From the NCBI RefSeq assembly GCF_000964545.1, contig NZ_BBVD01000004.1, forward strand, positions 62,001 through 126,000: 64,000 nt of DNA, in the 5' to 3' direction. Positions 34,704-43,788 of this stretch are shown one piece after another (position 1 is the stretch's first letter; each line of letters starts with the position of its first letter). The DNA comes from Comamonas thiooxydans. Its GTDB lineage: Bacteria > Pseudomonadota > Gammaproteobacteria > Burkholderiales > Burkholderiaceae_C. The position numbers were made by a program, and so were the translations under genes. The notes under the pieces were generated by a model. The model was not told the DNA's origin, searched no databases, and worked only from the letters and a program-made list of their open reading frames with translations.

Positions 34704-35584
34704 CAAGGCAGCACCTCGTCCTGATGCCCACGCAGATCGCGCACCGCCACCCTGGCCGTGCCCTCGTCACGCAACTCGAACACCTGGGTCGCGGCCATGA
34801 GCTTGGTCAGCGAGGCATAGCCATAGTTGCGCGCATCAAACGACAGCTTGTTGCCGATATGCGTACCCACCGCAGCCACACGTGCCCAGCCGGCTTCGTC
34901 CTGCGTCGCCTTGACGGCATCGCGCAGCATGGCAATGAGCTGCCTGTCTTCCTTGAGCATGTGCGAAGGCACGCGCAACGTGGTGCATGCCGGGGCCGCA
35001 GCGCCCGTGCCACCTGCCACCTTGCCATTGCTGACAGGGAGGGTCTGCTCGGATGGCTGGCTTGCTGCAGGCACTGCACGTGACACTGCATCGGCCTCCA
35101 GCGCCTCGCGGCGTTCGCTGCGGCTGACAATGCCGTCGCCGAGTTCCTTGAGCGCATCGAAATACAGAAAGCGCGAGCAGGCGTTGACGAAAGCCCTGGG
35201 CGTCTGCTCCGCACCGAATCCATAGACAGCAGCGCCCTTGGCGCGCAAATGCATGACCAGCGGCGTGAAGTCGGCGTCCGAGGAAACGATGCCGAAGGCA
35301 TCGGGCTTTTCGGTATAGAGCAGCTCCATGGCATCCACCGTCATGGCCATGTCGGTCGCGTTCTTGCCCTTGGAGTAGTCAAACTGCTGCATGGGCCGCA
35401 CGGCATATTCGAGCAGCTTGCTCTGCCAGCCATGCAGACCGGCCTTGGTCCAGTTGCCATAGGCACGGCGAATATTGATCAGGCCGAAGGTGGACAGCTC
35501 GGTCAATATCTCGTCAATCATCTCTGCGGGCGCGTTGTCCGCATCGATCAGCAAGGCAATCCTGGGCTGGACATCGTTGGGCAT
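34703..35584 (-). CDS. NYN/PIN-like ribonuclease domain protein with C-terminal LOTUS-like domain
   Basis: Protein of 293 residues. The N-terminal 150 residues are a NYN (LabA/DUF88) domain with conserved acids: ALLIDADNAPAEM, KNATDMAMTVDAMELL and GIVSSDADFTPLVMHL, the layout of a metal-dependent PIN-like nuclease. The C-terminal 90 residues (SHMLKEDRQLIAMLRDAV to the end) resemble the OST-HTH/LOTUS RNA-binding domain. An RNA-processing role is likely but untested. AGGAG precedes the ATG at 35584. It is coupled to DUF3025. Confidence 0.88.
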   Translation of the reverse strand: MPNDVQPRIALLIDADNAPAEMIDEILTELSTFGLINIRRAYGNWTKAGLHGWQSKLLEYAVRPMQQFDYSKGKNATDMAMTVDAMELLYTEKPDAFGIVSSDADFTPLVMHLRAKGAAVYGFGAEQTPRAFVNACSRFLYFDALKELGDGIVSRSERREALEADAVSRAVPAASQPSEQTLPVSNGKVAGGTGAAAPACTTLRVPSHMLKEDRQLIAMLRDAVKATQDEAGWARVAAVGTHIGNKLSFDARNYGYASLTKLMAATQVFELRDEGTARVAVRDLRGHQDEVLP

Positions 35585-35641
35585 GCAATCTCCTGAGCGC
35601 TGTTTGGCCAAGCCTAACCGAGGCCATGCTCAAAGCCAAAT

Positions 35642-35729
35642 TAAAAAAGGAGCAGCTTGCGCAACTCCTTTCTTGATTTCAGACTTTAAAACGCCGCAAT
35701 TCAAGCGAATACAGGCGCTTGCAGCTACT
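35642..35729. repeat. Intergenic inverted repeat (family A copy 2) containing pyrC terminator
   Basis: Left part 35648-35668 (aggagcagcttgcgcaactcc) is itself a small hairpin. On the minus strand it ends in a T-run and can terminate pyrC. The right arm acaggcgcttgcagctact (35711-35729) mirrors the left arm imperfectly, as in the other family A copies. It lies between the pyrC stop and the NYN start. Confidence 0.65.
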
Positions 35730-35733
35730 GTTC

Positions 35734-36771
35734 TTAATCCAGCATCCTCCAGGGCAGCGCTTCGCCAAAGCGCAGCGGCTTGAGCTGCGCCCCTTCGCCG
35801 TATTCAAAGCTCACGGGCGGTGTCCAGCTTTCCTTGACCAGGGTGATGGTGTCGGTGTTGCGGGGCAGGCCATAGAAGTCGGCGCCGTTGAAGGAGGCAA
35901 AGGCTTCCAGTTTGTCCAGGGCGCCAACGCCGTCGAACACCTCGGCATACATCTCGATGGCGGCGTGGGCGCTGTAGCAGCCGGCGCAGCCGGTCGCGGC
36001 TTCCTTCAGATGCGCTGCATGGGGTGCGCTGTCCGTGCCCAGGAAGAACTTGCGGCTGCCGCTGGTCGCGGCCTGCACCAGGGCCAGGCGATGGGTTTCG
36101 CGCTTGAGGACCGGCAGGCAATAGAAATGCGGGCGCACGCCGCCCAGGAAGATGGCGTTGCGGTTGAACAGCAGATGCTGGGGCGTGATGGTGGCCGCCA
36201 GGAAATCATCGGCCTCAGCCACGTACTCGGCGGCTTCCTTGGTCGTCACATGCTCCATGACGATCTTGAGCTCGGGGAAATCCTTGCGCAGAGGCTTGAG
36301 CTGCTGCTCGATGAACACGGCTTCGCGGTCGAAGAGGTCAATGCTCTGATCGGTGACTTCACCATGCACCAGCAGCACCAGGCCTTCGCGCTGCATGGCT
36401 TGCAGCGTCGGGTAGATCTTGCGCAGATCGGTCACGCCATGGTCGGAGTTGGTCGTGGCACCTGCGGGATAGAGCTTGCAGGCCACCACGCCGGCCTCCT
36501 TGGCGCGCACGATTTCCTGAGGGCCCAGGTTGTCCGTCAGATACAGCGTCATCAGCGGCTGGAACTGGCTGCCTGCAGGCACGGCCGACAGAATGCGGGC
36601 GCGGTAGTCCGCAGCCATCTCCGCCGTGGTGACCGGAGGCTTGAGGTTGGGCATGATGATGGCACGGCCCATCTGGCGGGCAGTGTGCGGCACCACGCAG
36701 CGCATGGCATCGCCATCGCGCACGTGCAAGTGCCAGTCATCGGGGCGGGTAATCGTGATGGTCTGAGTCAT
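35734..36771 (-). CDS. pyrC: Dihydroorotase
   Basis: Class II dihydroorotase of pyrimidine synthesis, 345 residues, closing carbamoyl-aspartate to dihydroorotate. Zinc ligands are DDWHLHVRDG, the carboxylated lysine in CKLYPAGATTNS, LVHGEV, MEHVTT and GTDSAPH. The start is taken at 36771 (MTQTITI); an ATG nine bases upstream (36780) is an equal alternative. The longer open frame beyond is not homologous. It diverges from the ornithine cyclodeaminase gene. Confidence 0.95.
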   Translation of the reverse strand: MTQTITITRPDDWHLHVRDGDAMRCVVPHTARQMGRAIIMPNLKPPVTTAEMAADYRARILSAVPAGSQFQPLMTLYLTDNLGPQEIVRAKEAGVVACKLYPAGATTNSDHGVTDLRKIYPTLQAMQREGLVLLVHGEVTDQSIDLFDREAVFIEQQLKPLRKDFPELKIVMEHVTTKEAAEYVAEADDFLAATITPQHLLFNRNAIFLGGVRPHFYCLPVLKRETHRLALVQAATSGSRKFFLGTDSAPHAAHLKEAATGCAGCYSAHAAIEMYAEVFDGVGALDKLEAFASFNGADFYGLPRNTDTITLVKESWTPPVSFEYGEGAQLKPLRFGEALPWRMLD

Positions 36772-36942
36772 GGCCGACATTGTCCCATCTTCGCTGGCGA
36801 CAGGCCCGCACTCAAACCCATGCGGGTCCTGTCCTGGACCTGCGCACAGCGCGGTCATGGGTCCAGTTCTTGGGTATTTCCCAGGCATTCCTCTGGCATT
36901 TGGCGCTGAAATCCTCAAAAATGGGGTCAAGGAGGAAGTCTC

Positions 36943-38049
36943 ATGTCTGTTCCTCAAGCTCTGGCCGGCACACCATTCCGGACCGACTTTCTCAGCGCCA
37001 GCGACGCAGCCCGGCTGGTCGCGCGCATCGGCATCACCCAGGTGCTGCGCCTGATCAGCCAAGCCCTGGAGGCCGACTTCGGCCGCTGGCAGGACTTCGA
37101 CAAAAGCGCGCGCACAGCCGCCCATTCAGCCAGCGGCGTGATCGAGCTGATGCCGGTGGCCGATGCGCGAGACTACGCCTTCAAATACGTCAACGGCCAC
37201 CCGCACAATCCACGCCTGGGCCTTCCCACCGTGATGGCTTTCGGCGCGCTGGCCGATGTCGCCACCGGCATGCCGCGCTTTGTCAGCGAGCTGACGCTGA
37301 CCACAGCCTTGCGCACCGCCGCCACATCCGCCATGGCTGCGCGCCATCTGGCGCGCGCCGGCAACCGCAGCATGGCGCTGATCGGCAATGGCTCGCAAAG
37401 CGAATTCCAGGCTCTGGCCTTCATGGAGTTGCTGGGCGTGCGCGAGCTGCGCCTGTTCGACATCGACCCTGCGGCCTCGCAAAAGCTGCTGCACAACCTG
37501 CAGCCGTTCCTGCCCGATTTTTCCGCTACGGCCATCGTCTGCACCAGCGTGCGAGACGCCGTGGCCGGCACGGACATCGTGACCACCGCCACCGCCGACA
37601 AGACCCGCGCCACCATCATCCCCGGGCATTTGCTGGAGCCCGGCATGCATATCAATGCCGTGGGCGGTGATTGCCCCGGCAAGACAGAGTTCGATGCCAG
37701 CGCCCTGCAGCGTGCGCAGGTCTTTGTCGAGTACGAGCCGCAGACGCGCATCGAGGGCGAGCTGCAGCAAATGCCCGCCGACTTTGCCGTGACCGAGCTG
37801 TGGCGCGTGCTGCAGAAGCTGGCGCCGGGCCGGACATCGGACGCCCAGATCACCTTGTTCGACTCCGTGGGCTTCGCGCTGGAGGACTACTCGGCGCTGC
37901 GCACCATGCATAGCCTGGCGCAAGGCGCAGGCCTGCTGTCACAGATCGAGCTGGTGCCGGAGCTCGCCGACCCCAAGGATCTGTTTGCCATGGTGAGACA
38001 GGCAGCCAGTCCCCAGATCATCAATCTTGCGGCCCGTAAGACGGCCTGA
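36943..38049 (+). CDS. Ornithine cyclodeaminase
   Basis: Mu-crystallin-fold enzyme of 368 residues that converts ornithine to proline and ammonia with bound NAD. Key segments are YAFKYVNGHPHNPRLGLPT (substrate site), LIGNGSQSEFQALAF (NAD Rossmann) and INAVGGDCPGKTE. The longer C-terminus is typical of the proteobacterial type. AAGGAGG lies upstream of the ATG. An arginase gene starts 13 bases after the stop, so arginine to ornithine to proline is encoded as one unit. Confidence 0.93.
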   Translation: MSVPQALAGTPFRTDFLSASDAARLVARIGITQVLRLISQALEADFGRWQDFDKSARTAAHSASGVIELMPVADARDYAFKYVNGHPHNPRLGLPTVMAFGALADVATGMPRFVSELTLTTALRTAATSAMAARHLARAGNRSMALIGNGSQSEFQALAFMELLGVRELRLFDIDPAASQKLLHNLQPFLPDFSATAIVCTSVRDAVAGTDIVTTATADKTRATIIPGHLLEPGMHINAVGGDCPGKTEFDASALQRAQVFVEYEPQTRIEGELQQMPADFAVTELWRVLQKLAPGRTSDAQITLFDSVGFALEDYSALRTMHSLAQGAGLLSQIELVPELADPKDLFAMVRQAASPQIINLAARKTA

Positions 38050-38062
38050 AGCGGAGCGGCTC

Positions 38063-39016
38063 ATGGCATACACATCGTCCACACTGATCGGTCTGCCCAC
38101 CGATATCGGTGCCTCGCGCCTTGGCGCGGCCATGGGGCCAGATGCCCTGCGTGTGGCCCAGCTCGGTCCAGCCCTTGAACGGCTGGGGGTGCAGGTCAAC
38201 GATCTGGGCAATCTGAGCGGCCCCGCCAACCCGCGTGGCGCGCGCGATGCCCAGGGTCTGCGCAATCTGGCCGAATGCCTGAGCTGGAACCGGATCGCCC
38301 ATGACGCGGTGCTGCAGGTGCTGCAGCAACACCGGCTGCCCATACTGCTGGGTGGCGACCATACGCTGGCCACAGGCTCCATCAGCGCCGTGGCCCGCCA
38401 TTGCCGCGCCACGGGCAAGCAGCTGCGCGTGCTCTGGCTGGATGCCCACTCGGATTGCAACACCCCCGAAAGTTCGCCCACGGGCAATCTGCACGGCATG
38501 CCGGTTTCAAGCCTCTGCGGACTGGGACCGACGGAACTGGCCTCGCTGTCGGGCACGACTCCCGCCCTGCCCGCCTCATCGTTCTGCCAGATCGGCCTGC
38601 GCAGCGTGGACGAGAGCGAAAAGCACATGATCCGAGAGCTGGGGCTGGAGGTCTACGACATGCGGGCCATCGACGAACTGGGCATGCGTGAAGTGATGCG
38701 CCGCGCCCTGGTCAGCCTGCTGGGAAGCAACGACAGGGACATCCACCTGCATCTGAGCTTTGACGTGGACTTTCTCGATCCTGACATTGCTCCCGGCACC
38801 GGCACGCCGGTACGCGGCGGCCCCACCTACCGCGAGGCCCAGCTGTGCATGGAAATGATTGCCGACTCCGGCCGTCTTGCCTCGCTGGACATTGTGGAGC
38901 TCAACCCGGCCCTGGACCTGCGCAACCAGACGGCGGAGCTGGTGGTGGACCTGGTGCAAAGCCTGTTTGGTCAAAGCACGCTGATGCGCGCCCCCCGCGG
39001 CGTGCTGCAATGCTGA
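38063..39016 (+). CDS. Arginase
   Basis: Ureohydrolase of 317 residues producing ornithine and urea. Manganese ligands are in GGDHTLATGS, LDAHSDCNTPESS and SFDVDFLDPDIAPGTG. SPTGNLHGMP, which binds the substrate alpha-groups in true arginases, favours arginase over agmatinase. The start at 38063 follows the ornithine cyclodeaminase stop by 13 bases with GCGGAG upstream. A bidirectional terminator follows. Confidence 0.93.
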   Translation: MAYTSSTLIGLPTDIGASRLGAAMGPDALRVAQLGPALERLGVQVNDLGNLSGPANPRGARDAQGLRNLAECLSWNRIAHDAVLQVLQQHRLPILLGGDHTLATGSISAVARHCRATGKQLRVLWLDAHSDCNTPESSPTGNLHGMPVSSLCGLGPTELASLSGTTPALPASSFCQIGLRSVDESEKHMIRELGLEVYDMRAIDELGMREVMRRALVSLLGSNDRDIHLHLSFDVDFLDPDIAPGTGTPVRGGPTYREAQLCMEMIADSGRLASLDIVELNPALDLRNQTAELVVDLVQSLFGQSTLMRAPRGVLQC

Positions 39017-39042
39017 CCGGCAGTCCGGCCCGGCCGCCATGA

Positions 39043-39070
39043 AAAAAGGCGCTCCTGCGAGCGCCTTTTT
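39043..39070. terminator. Bidirectional terminator between arginase and gltL
   Basis: Symmetric stem aaaaaggcgctc / gagcgccttttt with a four-base loop, A-run before and T-run after. It lies between the convergent arginase and gltL genes and serves both. Confidence 0.9.
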
Positions 39071-39087
39071 GCGGCTTGCCTGCGGTA

Positions 39088-39825
<738 letters not shown>

Positions 39826-39896
39826 TTTTCACTCCGACTTTTGTCAGTGATCCATCGCAGCGCCTGCAGCGGGCTCGGTCAGGCCTGGGACAGCCA

Positions 39897-39965
39897 GCAA
39901 GGGCCGTCCCGCAGCCGAGGCCGTCGTCCCCCTTGAGGGGGAGGGCGCGAAGCGACTCAGGGGGT
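39897..39965 (-). repeat. GC-rich intergenic repeat (family B copy 1)
   Basis: On the minus strand this reads CCCCCTGAGTCGCTTCGCGC, then a C-run/G-run hairpin (ccccctcaaggggg), then a stretch ending GGGACGGCCCTTG. The same order of elements occurs at 46073-46170 and 47294-47397 on the plus strand. It sits inside the glt operon between gltK and gltL. Confidence 0.7.
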
Positions 39966-39968
39966 GTT

Positions 39969-40640
39969 TCATCGAATAATGGCAATCTTCTTGTGCAGAC
40001 GCTTGACGAACCAAGACAGTGCAAAGCAGATCACAAAATAGGTCACGGCAGCCGCCAGATAGGATTCGATGGGTCGGCCGAAGTTCTTGCCGGCGATTTC
40101 GAAGCCCTTGAGCATGTCGTAGGCACCGATCGCATAGACCAGCGAGGTATCCTGAAACAGGATGATGGTCTGGGTCAGCAGCACGGGCAGCATGTTGCGG
40201 AAGGCCTGAGGCAGCACCACCAGACGCATGTTCTGACCATAGGTCATGCCCAGTGCCTGGCCGGCAAACACCTGTCCACGTGGAATGGACTGGATGCCGG
40301 CGCGCATGATTTCAGAGAAATATGCTGCTTCGAACGCCACAAAGGTGATGATGGCCGAAGTCTCCGCGCCGATGGGCTTGCCGATCAGCATGGGCATCAG
40401 CAGGAAGAACCACAGGATCACCATCACCAGCGGGATGGAGCGCATGCCGTTGACATAGATGGTGGCAGGCAGGTCCAGCCACTTCTTGCCCGACAGGCGC
40501 ATCAGCGCCAGCAAGGTGCCGAAGAAGATGCCGCCCAGCGTGGCGATCACGGTCAAGGACACGCTGAAATACAGCCCCTTCAGCACAAAGTTGCTGAACA
40601 GGTCCCACGAGAAAAACGACCAGTCGAGGTTGAGATTCAT
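39969..40640 (-). CDS. gltK: Glutamate/aspartate ABC transporter permease
   Basis: Inner-membrane permease of 223 residues with five predicted helices and the HisM-type EAA loop (EIMRAGIQSIPRGQVFAGQA). The start at 40640 (MNLNLDW) is used; the nine codons upstream overlap gltJ and are unlikely. One base separates it from the gltJ stop, indicating coupling. It works with GltJ, GltL and GltI. Confidence 0.93.
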   Translation of the reverse strand: MNLNLDWSFFSWDLFSNFVLKGLYFSVSLTVIATLGGIFFGTLLALMRLSGKKWLDLPATIYVNGMRSIPLVMVILWFFLLMPMLIGKPIGAETSAIITFVAFEAAYFSEIMRAGIQSIPRGQVFAGQALGMTYGQNMRLVVLPQAFRNMLPVLLTQTIILFQDTSLVYAIGAYDMLKGFEIAGKNFGRPIESYLAAAVTYFVICFALSWFVKRLHKKIAIIR

Positions 40641-40641
40641 A

Positions 40642-41394
40642 TCAGTGGCCTCCACCGCTGGCTGCAATCAGACCGGGCACGCGAGAACGCTTCTCGATGA
40701 AGGCCATGATGCGGTTGATGATGAAGGCAGAAATCACATACAGACCTGTCACAGCCATATAAATTTCGACGCCACGAGCCGTCTCTTCCTGGGCCTGCAT
40801 GGCGAACATGGTCAGCTCGGCCACGGACACGGCAAACGCCACGGACGAGTTCTTGAACACGTTCATGGCCTCGCTGGTCAGCGGCGGAATGATGATGCGA
40901 AACGCCATCGGCAGCAGCACATAGCGGTAGGTCTGGAAGGTCGTGAAACCTACTGCCATGCCGGCGTAGCGCTGGCCCCGCGGCAAAGCCTGAATACCGG
41001 AGCGCACCTGCTCGGCAATACGGGCAGAGGTGAAGAAACCGATCGCAAACACCACCAGCACAAAGCCCGGCAGGGACTTCATTGCGGGGAAGATGGCCGG
41101 AACCACGTGGTACCAGATGAACACCTGGACCAGCAAGGGAATATTGCGGAACAACTCCACCCAGGCATTGCCCAGGCGCACTATCCACGGACGATCGGGC
41201 AAGGTACGCAAGGTACCGATGACTGCGCCCAGCACCAGAGCGATGACCAGCGACAGCAATGCCACCGACACGGTCCAGCCCCAGGCCGACATCATCCAAT
41301 CCAGATAGGTGATGTCACCGTTCTTGCCAAAACAACTCTGCCCGACCTCTTGGGTAATGGTGTCCTGACAGAACACCTGCCAATCCCAACTCAT
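40642..41394 (-). CDS. gltJ: Glutamate/aspartate ABC transporter permease
   Basis: Second permease of the importer, 250 residues, with five predicted helices and the conserved loop ARIAEQVRSGIQALPRGQ. A longer N-terminal periplasmic segment (first 35 residues, with two cysteines) is typical of GltJ. It is preceded by a hairpin terminator at 41453-41487 that separates it from gltI and probably tunes expression. Confidence 0.93.
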   Translation of the reverse strand: MSWDWQVFCQDTITQEVGQSCFGKNGDITYLDWMMSAWGWTVSVALLSLVIALVLGAVIGTLRTLPDRPWIVRLGNAWVELFRNIPLLVQVFIWYHVVPAIFPAMKSLPGFVLVVFAIGFFTSARIAEQVRSGIQALPRGQRYAGMAVGFTTFQTYRYVLLPMAFRIIIPPLTSEAMNVFKNSSVAFAVSVAELTMFAMQAQEETARGVEIYMAVTGLYVISAFIINRIMAFIEKRSRVPGLIAASGGGH

Positions 41395-41452
41395 ACGAGC
41401 ACCTCTTTCATTCTTGGTTTATGAGGGCAAACGCTCACACCGGCCCTCGCAA

Positions 41453-41487
41453 CAAAAAAGCCCCTTCTAACCGCTTGGCAGAAGGGG
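41453..41487 (-). terminator. Intra-operon terminator between gltI and gltJ
   Basis: On the minus strand, stem ccccttct / agaagggg (41480-41487 with 41461-41468) followed by CTTTTTT. It lies 20 bases after gltI. Partial read-through would give more binding protein than permease, a usual arrangement for ABC importers. Confidence 0.85.
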
Positions 41488-41507
41488 CGGTACACCTATA
41501 GGCGGGA

Positions 41508-42407
41508 TTACTTGACTTCGTAAGCTTCCATGGGCTTGTCGTTGGGGTGAGCCCACGCATCCTTGGTCGCTGCCGACAGTGGCAGACCCACCTTCACGTT
41601 GTTGGGAGGAATGGGCTGCAGGAACCACTTGTCGTACAGCTTGGTCAGAGAACCATCCTTGATCTGACGCACGATGGATTCGTCCACAGCCTTCTTGAAG
41701 GCGGGATCGTCCTTGCGCATCATGCAGGCGATGGGTTCCACCGACAGCACTTCACCCACGATCTTGTAATCGTTGGGAGCCTTGGACTTGGAGATATTGG
41801 CAGCCAGGATGGAGCCGTCCATGATGAAGGCATCGGCGCGGCCGGTTTCCAGCATCAGGAAGCTGTCGGCGTGGTCCTTGCCCATGACTTCCTTGAAGGT
41901 CAGGCCGTCAGCGCGCTTGTTCTTGCGCAGGGTCTGCACGGAAGTCGTACCCGTCGTGGTCACGATGGTCTTGCCGTTCAGGTCCTTGATGCCGGTGATG
42001 CCGGAGTTGGCACGGGTGGCAATGCGCACTTCTTCCACATAGGTGGTGAAGGCAAAGGCTGCATCCTTCTGACGAGCCGTGTTGTTGGTGGTGGAGCCGC
42101 ACTCGATGTCCACGGTGCCGTTCTGCACCAGAGGAATACGGTTTTGCGAGGTCACGGGCTGGTACTTCACTTCCAGCGCTGTCAGGCCCAGTTGCTTCTG
42201 GATGTCCTTGAGGATGCGCTCACCCATTTCGGTATGGAAGCCTACATATTTGCCATTGCCCAGCGTATAGCCCAGGCCGGACGATTCACGCACGCCCAGA
42301 GTGACGCTGCCGGTGGACTTGATCTTGGCCAAGGTGTCATTGGCCTGGGCAAACACGGTGCCAGTTGCCAGTGCGGTTACGGCGATGGCCAACAAATGCT
42401 TCTTCAT
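41508..42407 (-). CDS. gltI: Glutamate/aspartate periplasmic binding protein
   Basis: Solute receptor of 299 residues with a signal peptide (MKKHLLAIAVTALATGTVFA). Type II periplasmic-binding-protein motifs include TLGVRESSGLGYTLGNGKYV, VQNGTVDIECGSTTNN and LSVEPIACMMRKDD, all characteristic of GltI. AGGAG precedes the ATG. It is the first gene of gltIJKL, and a perfect palindrome at 42498-42516 lies about 90 bases upstream of its start. Confidence 0.94.
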   Translation of the reverse strand: MKKHLLAIAVTALATGTVFAQANDTLAKIKSTGSVTLGVRESSGLGYTLGNGKYVGFHTEMGERILKDIQKQLGLTALEVKYQPVTSQNRIPLVQNGTVDIECGSTTNNTARQKDAAFAFTTYVEEVRIATRANSGITGIKDLNGKTIVTTTGTTSVQTLRKNKRADGLTFKEVMGKDHADSFLMLETGRADAFIMDGSILAANISKSKAPNDYKIVGEVLSVEPIACMMRKDDPAFKKAVDESIVRQIKDGSLTKLYDKWFLQPIPPNNVKVGLPLSAATKDAWAHPNDKPMEAYEVK

Positions 42408-42497
42408 ACGGATCTCCTATTGGTAAGGACCAAAAACGCTTGCCACTCCTTAACGCATCGCCCTTTGTGAGGGTGGACAGGTTGCGTTAACAAATGT

Positions 42498-42516
42498 ACT
42501 GCACACATTGTGCAGT
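42498..42516. promoter_or_regulatory. Palindromic operator candidate for gltIJKL
   Basis: actgcacacattgtgcagt: perfect 8-bp arms with a 3-base centre, about 90 bases upstream of gltI. The adjacent LysR-type gene is an obvious candidate to bind it, but other regulators are possible. Confidence 0.5.
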
Positions 42517-42787
42517 CATGAAGATGGCTGAAATGCAATCATTTCTAAGACTTTTCCCGTAGGTGATTCAGGAAGGCAACCACCTACTTACCGCCTCAAT
42601 CTTGTGTTGCAAAGCAGCGCCTCTTTTTGTGCAAGCTGCGAACTCTAATGCTTTCGTGATTTCACAAGCCAATGCCGATGGCAAAAATCCTTATGCACAA
42701 CTTGCATATTCAGTATTAACCCGATGCATAACATTAGGGTTTTCACCAGTAAAACACCTGAAATCACGGCAAGCTGGTCACACAAGC

Positions 42788-42814
42788 AAAAAAAGGGCCA
42801 ACTGGCCCTTTTGG
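42788..42814 (-). terminator. Rho-independent terminator after LysR gene
   Basis: Stem aagggcca / tggccctt with flanking A- and T-runs. On the minus strand it ends in a T-run about 25 bases after the LysR stop. It separates the regulator from gltIJKL. Confidence 0.8.
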
Positions 42815-42837
42815 AAGAAAAGCAACACTCGATCAGG

Positions 42838-43788
42838 TTACACAGCCTTGACCTCGCCACCCGCAATCTCGCCCTGCTCCTTGAGGAAGTTCCAGAGCGC
42901 GGCAGCTCCTCCCTGAGGGGCATCGCCCGTGGGTTTTTCCCGATAGGCCCGCACTTCCATGTCCATCTGAAAACCGGTCACGCCTTCGGGCACTGCACGC
43001 ACCAGTCGACCGGACTCCAGATCGCCGCGTACCGCGCTGTAGGGTAGAAAGGCCACGCCATGACCTTCCAGTGCCATGGCCTTGAGGCCTTCGGCCATAT
43101 CGGTTTCATAGACGCGCTCGAGGTGCACGGCCTCGGCCGCCTCCTTGAGGATCAGCTCCGTCACCCGCCCCAGATAAGCGCCAGCGGCATAGCCAAGGTA
43201 TGGCAAGGGCTGGCCCTGGCGGCCGGGCAGGGCAAAGATGGGATTGCCGTTCTCGTCCGGCTTGGAGTACGGAGCCAGCACCTCATGCCCCAGGCTCACC
43301 ATCTCATAGCGCGAAGGGTCCAGCTGGAAGGGCTGAGAAGAGTGGTAGTAGGCAATCAGCAGATCGCAGCCACCTTCCACGAGACGCATCACCGCATCAT
43401 GCACATTGAGTGCGAACAGACGGCTGCGGAAGGGACCGAACTTCTCGTGCACGGCCGAAACCCAGTTCGGGAAGAACGTGAACGCCAAGGTATGCGGCAC
43501 GGCAAAGCCCACCATGCCCTTGCCCGCACTGACGTGGGCACGCAACATGGTGCGGGTGCTCTGCAGGGACTGCAGTATCTCCAGCGCCTGCTCGTACATG
43601 GTCTTGCCTGCTGGCGTCAGACGCGTCGGATACGAGCTTCTGTCGACCAGATCCGTGCCCGCCCAGGCCTCCAGCGCCTGGATGCGGCGCGAGAACGCAG
43701 GCTGCGTAACGTGGCGCAGCTGGGCCGAGCGGCTGAAACTGCGGGTTTCAGCAAGGCTGACAAAATCTTCAAGCCATTTGGTTTCCAT
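42838..43788 (-). CDS. LysR-family regulator, HypT-like N-terminus
   Basis: LTTR of 316 residues. The helix-turn-helix ETRSFSRSAQLRHVTQPAFS resembles the HypT/YjiE branch and related regulators found beside glt genes in Burkholderiales. The effector domain starts near residue 90. It lies upstream of gltIJKL on the same strand and divergent from a TRAP operon (start 44213), so it could control either. A loose dyad atagat-N21-atctat at 43943-43975 lies in the shared upstream region. Confidence 0.9.
   Translation of the reverse strand: METKWLEDFVSLAETRSFSRSAQLRHVTQPAFSRRIQALEAWAGTDLVDRSSYPTRLTPAGKTMYEQALEILQSLQSTRTMLRAHVSAGKGMVGFAVPHTLAFTFFPNWVSAVHEKFGPFRSRLFALNVHDAVMRLVEGGCDLLIAYYHSSQPFQLDPSRYEMVSLGHEVLAPYSKPDENGNPIFALPGRQGQPLPYLGYAAGAYLGRVTELILKEAAEAVHLERVYETDMAEGLKAMALEGHGVAFLPYSAVRGDLESGRLVRAVPEGVTGFQMDMEVRAYREKPTGDAPQGGAAALWNFLKEQGEIAGGEVKAV

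Larger units (their letters stand above)
42408..42837. other. Intergenic region upstream of gltI
   Basis: About 430 bases between gltI and the LysR gene, both on the minus strand. It is clearly AT-richer than the genes and contains the palindrome at 42498-42516 and the LysR terminator at 42788-42814. The rest presumably holds the glt promoter. No RNA gene was recognised. Confidence 0.5.
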
